From: Nitrosomonas sp. PY1
GTDB taxonomy: Bacteria; Pseudomonadota; Gammaproteobacteria; Burkholderiales; Nitrosomonadaceae
Direction of reading: 5' to 3'
NCBI RefSeq assembly: GCF_022836435.1
Contig: NZ_BQXC01000001.1
Span: forward strand, 1,810,121 to 1,874,120
DNA length: 64,000 nucleotides
Positions 28,071-39,900 of the stretch are shown one piece after another. The notes beneath the pieces are model-generated. The model was not told the DNA's origin and made no database searches. It saw only the letters and a list, made by a program, of their open reading frames with translations. Each line of letters opens with the position of its first letter. The stretch's first letter is position 1. The translations under genes and the position numbers were made by a program.

Positions 28071-28339
28071 TTCATTTCTTGCGCAAAGAAGGCACTGGCC
28101 TTTTTTAGAATTTCTTTCTCCATGCGCAGCGTTTTTACTTCTCGCCTGAGACGATTTAGTTCTGCACGTTCATCGCTTATTCCTTGCACTTGTTGCTTGA
28201 CCCACCGCTGCAGATTCTTCTCACTCGTATCAACTACTTGGGCTGCTTGCACAATAGTGTAACCGCGCTCAGTAACCAGTGATACAGCTTCCTTTTTGAA
28301 TTCCTCTGGATAGAGTCTTCGCTTTCCTGATCCTTTCAT
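28067..28339 (-). CDS. IS3-family transposase OrfA
   Basis: 90-aa helix-turn-helix protein (RRLYPEEFKKEAVSLVTERGYTIVQAAQVVDTSEKNLQRWVKQ) with a leucine-zipper-like tail (LNRLRREVKTLRMEKEILKKAS). It precedes orfB, and the A6G run at its 3' end is the probable programmed frameshift site. Confidence 0.93.
   Translation of the reverse strand: MKGSGKRRLYPEEFKKEAVSLVTERGYTIVQAAQVVDTSEKNLQRWVKQQVQGISDERAELNRLRREVKTLRMEKEILKKASAFFAQEMK
28099..28108 (-). promoter_or_regulatory. probable -1 frameshift site in the IS3 element
   Basis: The minus strand reads CTAAAAAAGG near the end of orfA, an A6G slippery heptamer at the place where IS3 elements shift frame to make the OrfAB transposase. Confidence 0.65.
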
Positions 28340-28709
28340 CCTTCACCTCGCTAGTTAATAGTATAACTCTCTTAACAAGGTAGCCGGTTTTATTGAACCA
28401 CAACATCATGACATCCGGGTTGAAGCGATAGAAGCGAGAGTGACTTCGCCTACGTTCCCATTTTGTGTGAAGGGCAATGGCATGCCTGGTGCCGCTCGAT
28501 ACGATGAAGTTGAACGAGTGATGGATCTCATTAAAGTGATCATTAATTCGGATGAATCCACCAAGGTGGGCGATATTCGCGACCAAATAGAAGCGCTGGA
28601 TGCGGTGTGGTTTAATCGCAAAAAGATCAATCATCGTTTAGCGACCCTGTCGCTCTGAAAGAGCATAATATGATCCAAGATAGTATTGCTACTTATTTGA
28701 CGGAGGCCG

Positions 28710-30116
28710 ATGATGCATTTTAAAATACAAGTGGTCATTGAAGAGGCATCTGGCGACATGACGATCGAGGACATTATTCATCTCGATAAGAGGTGTGAAT
28801 CAGGAAGTACCTTGGGTTTATCGCTTTTGGAATCAAAGCAATTACTACAAGCATTGCAGAAAACGATGGTTCTCAATCAAGCCGAACGCTACTCTGCTTC
28901 TCATCAAGATTGCCCGGGCTGCCACAAGAAACGTACGATCAAAAGCTACCACACTTTCCAATTTAGAACATTGTTTGGAATCATTTCCATACCAAACGTG
29001 CGCCTTTATCACTGTGCCTGCGCCAACTCATCGACGGAATCATTCAGTCTGTTATCCGAATGGTTACTCGAGCATACCAGTCCGGAGTTACTGTATATCG
29101 AAACGAAATGGGCCTCATTAATGTCTTATGGTTCAACCGCACATCTACTACACGATGTATTACCGGTGAATCAGTCATTGAATCCCGTTACCGTGCGAAA
29201 TCATCTTCACAAAGTAGCCAAACGCCAGGAGGCAGAGCTCGAAGGAAAGCCGGATCATTTATCGGGATGTCCGAGAGATTGGGGGAAATTGCCGAAGCCA
29301 GATAAGCCGATGACTGTTGGCATTGATGGGGGTTATGTTTGTAATTGGCATGAGAAAAATACCCACTTTGAGGTTATCGCTGGAAAATCGTTTTCGACGA
29401 CCCAGCCATCTAAACAATTCGGTTTTGTCCAGAAAATAGATGATAAGCCACAGCGACGCTTAATGAACATATTGGCAGAACAAGGCATGCAGGCCAATCA
29501 ACAGATTACCTTTTTATCGGACGGTGCCGACAATATTAGAGATTTACAATACTATATGTACCCGGAATCTGAGCATATTCTAGATTGGTTCCATGTAACG
29601 ATGAAACTCACGGTGCTCAATCAATTTGCCAAAGGGATGGTGCATACGGATCCCGATGCAGAGGCGGAAATCACCAAAGCCTTAGAAAGCACCAAATGGT
29701 ACCTTTGGCATGGCAATGTTGAAAGAGCGCTAGACCGAATCGAGGATTGTATAGTGGTTAGCGGTGATGAAACAATTCGTTATACAAACCGAAAGAAATT
29801 TCTAAAGCACTTGGACGAATTGGACATTTATATTCGAAATAACCAACATTTGATTCCAAATTACGGCGAGAAGTGGCGCTATGGCAAAGCAATTTCGACC
29901 AGTTTTGTGGAGTCGACGATTAACGAAGTCGTCGCCAAACGAATGGTTAAGAAGCAGCAAATGCAATGGACACATAAAGGCGCCCATTATCTGTTACAAA
30001 CGAGAACGGCGGTTCTGAATAACGATTTACATCGTCATTTTGAACGATGGTATCCGGGGTTAAAGATCAAGAAAAATGCAGAAAAACCTGTAGCAATTTT
30101 GAAAATCTCGGCTTGA
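28710..30116 (+). CDS. ISKra4-family transposase (copy 2)
   Basis: 468 aa, the same protein as copy 1 at 13414-14820 apart from small C-terminal differences (KPVAILKISA). The zinc motif CPGCHKK and the DDE-like blocks MTVGIDGGYVCNW, FLSDGADNIRD and ILDWFHVTMKL are intact. Since its inverted repeats are also intact, it may be able to act on both copies. It lies 51 bp behind the split passenger gene. Confidence 0.9.
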   Translation: MMHFKIQVVIEEASGDMTIEDIIHLDKRCESGSTLGLSLLESKQLLQALQKTMVLNQAERYSASHQDCPGCHKKRTIKSYHTFQFRTLFGIISIPNVRLYHCACANSSTESFSLLSEWLLEHTSPELLYIETKWASLMSYGSTAHLLHDVLPVNQSLNPVTVRNHLHKVAKRQEAELEGKPDHLSGCPRDWGKLPKPDKPMTVGIDGGYVCNWHEKNTHFEVIAGKSFSTTQPSKQFGFVQKIDDKPQRRLMNILAEQGMQANQQITFLSDGADNIRDLQYYMYPESEHILDWFHVTMKLTVLNQFAKGMVHTDPDAEAEITKALESTKWYLWHGNVERALDRIEDCIVVSGDETIRYTNRKKFLKHLDELDIYIRNNQHLIPNYGEKWRYGKAISTSFVESTINEVVAKRMVKKQQMQWTHKGAHYLLQTRTAVLNNDLHRHFERWYPGLKIKKNAEKPVAILKISA

Positions 30117-30150
30117 TTTGAAAAAAATACACCCCACTTTTTTATGCTCT

Positions 30151-30747
30151 CTAGAAGGTCTGAAGGTGCCTGACTAACAGAAACCTCGAGGTCGTCTTTG
30201 GTTCAATGATGGTAGTTGCCTTCGGCTGCGACCGGAATATCGTAATCATGTTTGGAGCTATGATTTTGTTTTGATCCGAGACGCATACGGTCGCAAGATT
30301 CGTATGCTCACCATGATCGACGAATTCAGTCGAACCTGTCTGGATATTCATTGCGCCAGGCGCATTGGCGCTGATGAAGTGATCGCCCAATTGGCCAATG
30401 CAATGATAGTTCATGGCATTCCAGAATACATTCGCAGTGATAATGGACCAGAGTTTGTGGCCACTCGATTGCGCAAATGGCTGGCAGACATCGGCGTCAA
30501 AACAGCTTATATCACGCCTGGCAGTCCTTGGGAGAACGGTTACTGTGAAAGCTTCGACGGAACGCTACGTGATAATTTACTTAATGGTGAAATCTTCTAT
30601 GGGGTGCGGGAAGCTCAGGCTATCGTAGATCAATGGATTCGTGAGTACAACACTATCAGACCTCATAGCTCATTGGGTTATAAACCACCAGCTCCTGAAA
30701 TCATAGTGACTCCATCATCACGAAATTTACATCCTTTCATACACTAA
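30151..30747 (+). pseudogene. 5'-truncated IS3-family OrfB fragment
   Basis: The right end of ISKra4 copy 2 abuts this fragment. The frame can be read from EGLKVP through a stop (TAA near 30176) into KPRGRLWFNDGSCLRLRPEYRNHVWSYDFV, then the open part from 30271: MLTMIDEFSRTCLDIHCARRIGADEV, IRSDNGPEFVATRLRKWL, and WENGYCESFDGTLRDNLLNGE. These are the DDE blocks of an IS3-group transposase different from the one at 27198. The N-terminal half and orfA are gone. Confidence 0.85.
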
Positions 30748-30938
30748 CGTATGATACAAACCCTCTCTCATCAATTGGTACTAAATCGACAGCAGTTCAG
30801 CAACACCAATGCCTTCTCGCAACAACTACCGTTATACTTTGCAAACACCACAAATCCGGAATTTGCCTTCCCAACGTGTTGTATATCGAGTTCCAGCTAA
30901 TTCCTCATTCAAGAGTCATCACTGAGCATCGATTGGAT

Positions 30939-33900
30939 TCAAACAACGGGCGCAACAGAAATGGCTCCGGATTCAATCGAATCGCACCTGGCTTGCATCA
31001 AAACATCACCAATACCTTGCAATAATAAATCAGCACGAATGATCTCGAAATGACCGGCTTCAATTTCGAACGAATGAATCTTGGCGGGGGTAATCTGTTG
31101 TGCAAGTGCGGCACGATGGCTCTGTTCACGGTCCGATGCCCACCAGCACACAGGATTTGTATTAAGCACTTCTAATCTTTCTATTTGCAACGACAACATT
31201 TTCAAACGTCGTGCTACTAAAAAAACAGACGCCAGTTCATCTGTTCCCATGGCGACATAGCCAGTGGTTTTACAAGTGCCTGATTGGCTCGTGAAAGCAG
31301 CGTCGAGTATATCTGTCACCACTTGCTTGGTTGCATCCGTTTCCGGTGAATAAGCAAATGCACTCGACAATACACTATCAGGCGCCACACCAGGAGCAAC
31401 AATGGTCACAAAATCGGCCAGATCTTGCTGCCAGCTATCCGATTGTGATAGTTCCACACCCGGAATGTACGGATCTATCAATCCCAAAAAAGCCACAGGC
31501 TGGCGCTTAGCTTCAAATATTTCCGACATCAATATCGCCAGCGTTCCTCCCAAAGACCAGCCGGCAAGATGCACTGGACCTTCCGGCTGAACAGTGCGAA
31601 TCAAGGCACAATAATCTTGCGCCATCTGATGCAACGAAACATCCTGATGCGCTGGATCGGCAAGCATGCGGCAAGGCAAACCATACACTGTGCGTGCTTC
31701 CTGCAAATACCGTGCAAGCGGTTGATAATCGAAGACCGTCCCCAATCCCGCATGAATACAGAACAAGGGGTGCCGGTCGCTATCAACAACCGGCTGATTC
31801 AATATCAGCAAACCAGTCGTAGCCTGCTGATCAGTCAATCCTAGCAAGCTTGCAATAGTCGGTTTCTGCATCAGATCGCGTAACTTAATATTGAGATTCA
31901 GATGTTTCAGATTCCGGATACGAGCAATAACTTTGAGGCTGGATAGTGAATCACCTCCCAAGGTGAAGAAATTATCCGTTTCACCGACTTGTTCCACACC
32001 TAGTACTTCCTGCCAAATTTCAGCCAATGCCCGTGCTTGCGGCGTGGATGGCACACGAAAATTATTACCAATCGCTTCTGGCTCAGGCAATCGTTTACGA
32101 TCCAACTTACCACTCAGTAATCGAGGCAATTCATCCACGGCAATCCAATATGACGGCACCATGTATTCCGGTAGCTGTTGCGTTAATGATTCTTTCAACC
32201 GGGTTAGTAACGATTGCTTCATGGTTCGGTTTACTGGCAAGATGTAAGCCACCAGTTGCGACCCGTTGTTGCCTGTGTGCACAACTATTGCCACATCGGT
32301 CACGCCACTCTCCACACGGATACGCGCCTCGATCTCACCCAACTCGATCCGGAATCCGCGTATTTTCACTTGATCGTCGGCACGCCCAACGTACTCAATA
32401 TTACCGTCATTCAGCCAGCGCACCAGATCGCCAGTACGGTATAAACGTCCACCTGCAGAATTGAATGGGTCGGCGACAAACCGTTCCGCGGTCAATCCCG
32501 CTCGCCCCAGATAACCTCTGGCCAAGCCATACCCGCCAATATACAGTTCACCCACAACACCATCTGGCACCAACTGCATACTGGTATCCAAAACGTAGAC
32601 CGTGCGATCCCCAACCGGACGGCCAATCGGCGCATAAGCGCAATCAAAACTACTTGCGGTATCAGTTTTCCAGATCAACGGCGTCACCACGGTCTCGGTC
32701 GGCCCATAACCATTGATCAATCTATCCGATCGCAAAGCCTGGCGGATCAGGTCATAAGAGGCTTTTGGCATCGCTTCGCCACCGAAAACATATAGCTCAA
32801 CCGGAGGTGGATCGGTTCTGGATGACGCCCATTCGGCAATCTGACTCAAGTACGCAGGCGGAAAGGCAGCATTGGTAATTCCATAATGATGCAAGGCATC
32901 ATAGGTTTGCTCGACCGTCCATAATTCCTGATCGCGTACCGCCAATCCAGCGCCAACCGTCAATGCAGTCAACCAGCGCTCATGTGCGCCGTCGAAGGAA
33001 AACGACATGAACAACAGCTCGCAAGAACCAGGATGCATCTCGTATATCTTTGCGGTTGCCTGACAGTGCATCGACAACGGACCATGTGTAACACCGACGC
33101 CTTTGGGTAGGCCGGTTGATCCAGAAGTGTAGATAACATACGCCAATTGCTGTTGATGCACCGCAATTACCGGATTTTCTGTGTGTTCGAAATTTCGATC
33201 AATGTCTTCCAGCACAAGCTGTGGCACATCGCTGTCAAAAACATGCCGGGTAAGTATCGCACGCTGCGTGATCAATAACGATAATCTGCTGTCTTTGATC
33301 ATGAACTGCAACCGCTCGGTTGGATAATCTATATCCAGCGGTACATAAGCAGCGCCTGTTTTTAAAATAGCCAGGAATACCACGATGACATCGAGCGACC
33401 GTTCCATAGCCACGCCGATACAGGTTTCAGGCACCGCACCTAGCTGCATCAGTTCATGCGCCAAGCCATTGGCTCGCAAATTCAGTTCAGCATACGACAT
33501 CTCCTGCTCACCCAATAACAAAGCAATCGCATCGGGTTGTACTGCCGCATTACGCTCGATCAGCCGGTGTACCGGATGGTAATCTTTTGTTACGAGTGAA
33601 AAATCGGCAGTACTACGTAGTGATAGTAATCTGACACGCTCTCGTTGATCGACCCACGACAATTCACCGACGGGACGAAGCGCATCAATCATCATTTCAC
33701 GCATCAATGATTCCATGTGCGAACGCAAGTTTTGCACAAAACTTTCGGTGAAATCATTACAGCTATAAGCATACTCAATTTCCAACGTGGTTCCGATAAC
33801 GACTTGCAAATCCATTGCATAACCCGTCATTCCGTTGCTTTGCATGACGCCGAACCGCAGATCATCGCTTTCCGAATTGCGCAATGTGGCGTCAATCGGA

Positions 33901-36900
33901 TAGTTCTCAAAAACGACAATACTATCGAATAGAGGCTGGCCGGAATAACCTGCCCAGCGCTGAATATTCGCCAGTGCGGTGTGCTCGAAGTCTCGCAAAC
34001 GCACATTTGTCTCCTGCAGCGCTCGCAGATATTTTGCGACAGTTTGGTGATTGCGGCGTGGCACCGGCACTGGAATGGTATTGATGAACAAGCCAATCAT
34101 CTCATCCGAATGCGCGAGACTCAATGGACGCCCCGCCACCGTGGCACCGAATACGACGGTTTCTTTGTTGCAATAGCGCTGCAACAGCAATGCCCAGGCG
34201 GCCTGAACAAAGGTATTTAACGTGATGCGATGGCGTTGCACAAAGTCCTTCAAACGATCAGTTTCATCCACGTCCCACCGAGTATAAAGCAACGCAAAAT
34301 CCGTCGATCTATTTCGAGGTGCAACCTGCCTAACGGCTTGTGCCAGCAACGTCGGCCCTTCCAACTGAGCCAGCTCGCTTTTCCAGAATTGCTGCGCCGC
34401 CTGGTTAGGCTGTTTTTCAAGCCAGCGTATGTAAAGCCCATAATCCGGACCAGCTTGACGTAACGGTTTGCCATAATATTCATCCAGCCAATCACGAATC
34501 AGCAAGGTATGGCTCCAACCATCAAATAGAATATGATGATGTGTCCAAATTAACTGGTGGCGGTTTTCCCCGATTCGAATCAAGCACAATCGCGCCAACG
34601 GTGGATGGAGGAAATCGAGCTCCCGTTTTAATTCCGTTTCGGCGTATGCTGCGATCAATTGCTGAAGATTGCCTTTATCCTGCCAATCTAATTGTACAAC
34701 CTCGGCAACAGCACTTCTAAATACCATCTGCAATGGCCTTGAAAGCCCAGAGCGCCATAAAAGACCGGTACGCAACACTGCGTGCCGGTCTATCATATGC
34801 TGCCAAGCTTGCTCCATACGGTCGGTATCGAGTCCGTCTACCGTCACGCTGATCTGGTTAACATACAACCCCGTACCCGGCGTTTCCAGCGTATGAAACA
34901 ACATACCTTCCTGAGTGGGCGACAATGGATACACATCATCAACTCGATCCTTCCTAATTCCCAGTGAAGCAATCATTTCAGCATCGAGATAATCATCCAG
35001 TCCGGCGCGTTCCACTTCCGCCTCGATTATTGTGGTTGATCCGATATTCTCCGCCACCAACGCCAGCGCCGCCACAGTCTGCTTCTCGAACAACTGCCGC
35101 GGTGTAATTTTCCAACCGGCCTGATGTGCTTTCGAGACGATCTGCAAGCTCAGAATCGAATCTCCTCCCAATTCGAAGAAATTATCATACCGACCTAAGA
35201 TTTTAACGCCCAGCACTTCCTGCCAGATTCCGGCCAATATGACCTCAACTTCCCCCTGTGCCAACTCATAACCAGATACGCCGGAAAATTCCGCCTGTGG
35301 CAACCGTTTACGGTCAATCTTGCCATTGGCATCGAGAGGCAGTTGATCCAGTATGACAAATGCTGCCGGTAACATATAGTCGGGCAAAACAGATGACAGT
35401 GCCGCACGAATTTCTGCAACGGTGAGCGATTCATCCGGAAATAGCGTCAGATATGCTACCAATCGCGTACCGCTGGCCGCAGCTTGTGCCAATACAACTG
35501 CTTGACGAACTTGTGGAAGCGATAGCAAGTGCGTTTCTATCTCACCCAATTCAACTCTATAGCCACGGATTTTGACTTGATGATCCCACCGTCCCAGGTA
35601 TTCGATCTGTCCATCCTCATGCCAGCGCGCCAGATCTCCGGTACGATACAACCTACCGCCCTTTCCATCGAATGGGTCGGCAATAAAGCGCGTTGCGGTT
35701 AAACCCGGCTGTTCCAGATAACCCCGCGCCAGCAATTCCCCACCGATACACAATTCTCCGGTTTGGCCACAAGCAACCGGAAGCAGATTATCATCCAGTA
35801 TATAAATCCGGCGCGATGGCAACGGCTTTCCAATGGCGACAGGCTGCCATTGCTGTCGCTCGTCATGTCGATAGTCGCGACAATCAAACGCAGTCGCGGT
35901 GACCACTGCTTCGGTAGGCCCGTACACATTGAATAACCTAATGTGATCCAAACCGACGGCATGCCATTTTTGTAACGATTCCGGAAGCATGCTTTCACCA
36001 CCGACGTTGATATGCCGCAGCGCAGAATAGCGTTCGTGCTGGAGCTGGTCACATTGACTGAGTAGAACGGACCAGTAAGCTGTGGTCAGATCAGCAATGG
36101 TGATACGTTTGTCGTGCAATTCACGATAGAAAGTTGCAACATCCCATAATTGCGAATCACGCAACACAACTGCTGCCCCATTGCATAATGCGGGAAAGAG
36201 TTGATCGATAAAAGCATCAAAATTAATGGTGGAAAACTGCAATATGCGATCGTCACACCGCAAACCATAACTGAATGCTGCCGCTTGAGCATGTTCAGCC
36301 AGAGCATGATGGGCCACACCGACACCTTTCGGCTTTCCGGTCGAGCCAGATGTATAGATGACATATGCCAAATGCTCCATGTGTAATACCACATTCGGAT
36401 CGTGTGCCGGAAAACCGCTGAAACCCGATGCATCCAGCTCCACAATCGGACAAGTCACCGCTTGTTCGATTTTTGTGCGAACACGACCGTGCGTCAATAG
36501 CAGAGCAATACCGCTATCTTGGGCAATATGTGCCAGGCGTTCGCGCGGATAATCCGGATCCAATGGCACATAAGCCGCGCCAGCTTTCAATGTGGCTAGC
36601 AAGGCGATAATCATTTCAAATGATCGATCCAATGCGATACCGATCCGCTGTTCAGGTCTGATTCCAAACGCAATCAGATGATGCGCCAAGCGATTTGCCT
36701 GTATGTTCAATTCCTTGTAACTCAGTTCCCGATCCCCTAGAATCAGTGCCGCCGCATCCGGATGCAGTGCAGCCTGATGTTCAATCAGCCGATGCACCGG
36801 TTGCACCGCATCATGATCTCGCGTATTAATCCCCCAGTTCTGCAATTGCTGCCATTCTGCATCACTCAACAGCGTCAATTCACTTAAGCGTCGATTTGCA

Positions 36901-39900
36901 TCTATGATCATCTCGCGCAGTAGCTGTTCAACCTTTTCAGCAAAGCTGGCTATAGTCTGAGGCTCGAATTCTGCGCATGCATAGCCGAAATGCAAAATCA
37001 ATCCATCGTTTTCTATCACCGACACTGTCATCGGATAATGGGTTGTTTCATGAACCTTGACGCCGGAAAAAGTCAGTCCCCCTGGTGTGTGCTGTTGTAG
37101 AGTTGCGTCGACTGGATAATCTTCGAAAACCACGATACTATCGAACAGCCCTGTGCGTTGATAACCAGACCAGCGCTGAATCTCGTACAATGCCGCCTGT
37201 TCATGCTCACGTGAAGTCAGGTTTTGCAATTGCAAATCGTGCAACCACTGCCCAACAGTCCATTCTGGTTTGAAAGTAATTACGACTGGTAATGTATTGA
37301 TAAATAAACCAAGAATATGGTCGGCATCAGGTAGCTCAGCCGGCCTTCCGGCTACCGTAATACCGAAGGTTATCTGTGATTGCCCGGTACGCTGCTTCAA
37401 AACCAGGGCCCAGGCAGCCTGTATGAGTGTATTCAGAGTAATGCGTTGCTGTACCGCAAACCGCGATACAGCCGATATCAATTCGGATTCAAGCACATGG
37501 GTATATTCTGCAAAACCGGAGTCAGCCTGCAACTTACCACTGGACGAAACTAGCCGTGTAGGTTCAGTAATCGTGTGCAGCAACTTCTTCCAATAGTGTT
37601 CCGCCGCATCCGTATCACGACCGGAAAGCCATTCAATGAAATCGCGGTAGCGGCTAGCCGCTAATGGAGGTTTCTCTCCGCTATAAATCCGCAACACTTC
37701 GCCCAGCAGTTGCGAAGTGCTCCAGCCATCTAGCAAAAGATGATGAAGTGTCAGAATCATGTGTGACTGTTGTCCGCAGCAATGCACGAGAACAATTTTA
37801 ATCAGCGGTGGTTGATCCAAGCGGAATCCGGTTAATAACTCCGATTGTGCCAGCGCATCTAGTGCTACTTCCACGTCATGCTGTGAGACAAAAGCCCTGT
37901 GGCGCCAATCGTACTCGGTGAACGGTAAAATTGCGGTCTTTGCTACCCATTGTAGCGGCACTTGCCCTTCCGTCAAAAACCCGGTGCGCAAAATCGAATG
38001 CCGGTTCACCACCGTTTGCCAAGCCTCCCTGAATCGCGCAACCGAAAGCTTCATGATATTCGCACGTAATTGATTCACATAAGCTCGGCTATCGGTTTCA
38101 AAAACGCTATGAAATAAAATACCTGTTTGCAGCGGCGAAAGCGGATACAAATCCTCAATCCGTTCGATTGCAACAGGCAAATCATTCAGCTCGCTCTGAG
38201 AAACACGCACCAACGAAAAATCTGAAGGTGTAGCAACACTGACTCCGCTGGTACAATGCGCGATGATTGCACCGAGTTCCTGCAACAGGCGATGCCCCAA
38301 TGCTGTTATCGCAGTCTGTACATGACGCGCCGAACTGAAATTGATATCGATACACAACTCGCCACGGGTAACATAACAATTGATAGCCAGATCATGAGTT
38401 TGCGGCATACCTGGATCAATCAGATCGCCAACCGGTTCATCAGCGAGTTGCCACAGAGAATCTGTCGTGAAACTGGCATCCAATTGTCCAAGATAATTGA
38501 ATACCACTCGAGCTTGCGGTAATGCAGCGATGATCTGCCGTTGCTGCGCTGAACCGTGATATTTGAACAGCCCGTATCCTATTCCTTTGTTCGGTATTTC
38601 CCTTAGTTGTTCTTTGATTTTCATGATGCGCTGCGGCAAATTACCATCAGCATCGAGCATTACCGGAAATACGGTCGTATACCAACCAACCGAACGCGAC
38701 AAATCGATATCCCGAAAAAGATCCTCGCGTCCGTGGCCCTCAAGATCAACGATGATATTCTGTTGCTCACATTCATCTCGCAACGCACCAGCCAATGCGG
38801 TTAATAGCAAGTCGTTCACTTGAGTGCGATAAGCGGACGGCGCATCCTTGAGCAATGCACGAGTTTGCTGTTGATCCAGCATTACCGTAATTTTGGTGCG
38901 ATTCACGGCATCGTTGGCACCCTGCGGAAAATCACACGGTAGTGTGACCGGTATACCTTTCAAGTTTTGCCAATAGTCAAATTCGCTTTCATGTTGCAAT
39001 GGATATTGCATCAAGCGCCGCGACCACACAGCATAATCGGTAGTCGCTCCGGGCAAATCGATATCATTTTGTCGTGCTGCCTGACGGTACGCCATCTCGA
39101 GATCTTCCACTACGATGCGCCAGGATACACCATCGATCACGGTGTGATGAATCACCAGCAGCAAACGCTGAGTATTATCGATCCAATCGATCAGCACCGT
39201 ATGCAACAGCAATCCTTGCTGTAAGTTCAGATTACGCTGGGCAGCGTTACAAATGGCCAGAAACTGTGCTTCATCTTCTGCTTGTCTGACCCACAAGTAA
39301 TCATGTTGCGATGCAGTGCTGGCTGTTTGCTGCCAAAAACCATGGGCATCCTCATCAAAACGAAAGCACAGCGCGCGATGGCGTTGCACCAAGGTAGTGA
39401 TCGCTTGTCGTAGCCAATCGGCTTGTAATTTTTCCCGGCATTTCAGCAACACAGCTTGATTCCAATGAGATCGAACCGGTATCAATTGCGCAAAAAAATC
39501 CCGTTGCACCGGCAGTAGTGGAATCTGCGTCAAATCATCAATTCGGCCGAATTGTAAAGCAGCCTGATCACTTGTTTCAACAGGCGTTGCTTTCTGCGCT
39601 AAAGCAGAAATGGTTTGGCATTCGAACAGTTGCCGTGGTGTGATTTTCCATCCGGCACGGCGAGTTTTTGTGACTATCTGCAAACTCAGAATCGAGTCTC
39701 CGCCTATCTCAAAAAAATTATCATGACGACCGACACGGGAAAGATCTAGTACTTGTGCCCAAATATCGGCCAAGATATTCTCCACCTCGGTCTGCGGCAC
39801 CTCGTATTCTTTGTCATGCGTAAATTCTGGTTGCGGCAGACGATCACGATCAACCTTGCCACTGGCATTCAGTGGCAAATGATCCAGAATCATGATCGTG

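Larger units (their letters stand above)
27190..28405 (-). mobile_element. IS3-family insertion sequence inside ISKra4 copy 2
   Basis: 1,216 bp with imperfect inverted ends TGTTGTGGTCAAATAAATCC (left) and TGTTGTGGTTCAATAAAACC (right, reverse-complemented) and a 3-bp target duplication TCA. Two overlapping ORFs on the minus strand, orfA and orfB, give the normal IS3 layout. Comparison with ISKra4 copy 1 fixes the insertion point exactly. Confidence 0.92.
26885..28658 (+). pseudogene. pRiA4b ORF-3-like passenger gene, split by the IS3-type insertion
   Basis: The 5' part (26885-27184) is the same as copy 1 up to NFFES. The next codon, TGG in copy 1, is TAG here, a nonsense change independent of the insertion. 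The 3' part (about 28409-28658) resumes at the codons for HDIRVEAIEARVTSPTFPF and ends DAVWFNRKKINHRLATLSL. The IS3 target duplication is TCA (27187-27189 and 28406-28408). Not functional. Confidence 0.88.
26798..30150 (+). mobile_element. ISKra4-type insertion sequence, copy 2, interrupted by an IS3-type element
   Basis: The same inverted repeats as copy 1 (AGAGCATAAAAAAGTGGGG at 26798; reverse complement ending at 30150), now with the genes on the plus strand. The pRiA4b-like passenger gene is split at 27189/28406 by a 1,216-bp IS3-type element; the transposase is intact. With copy 1 it forms a 2.1-kb inverted repeat around an 11.3-kb segment. Confidence 0.9.
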
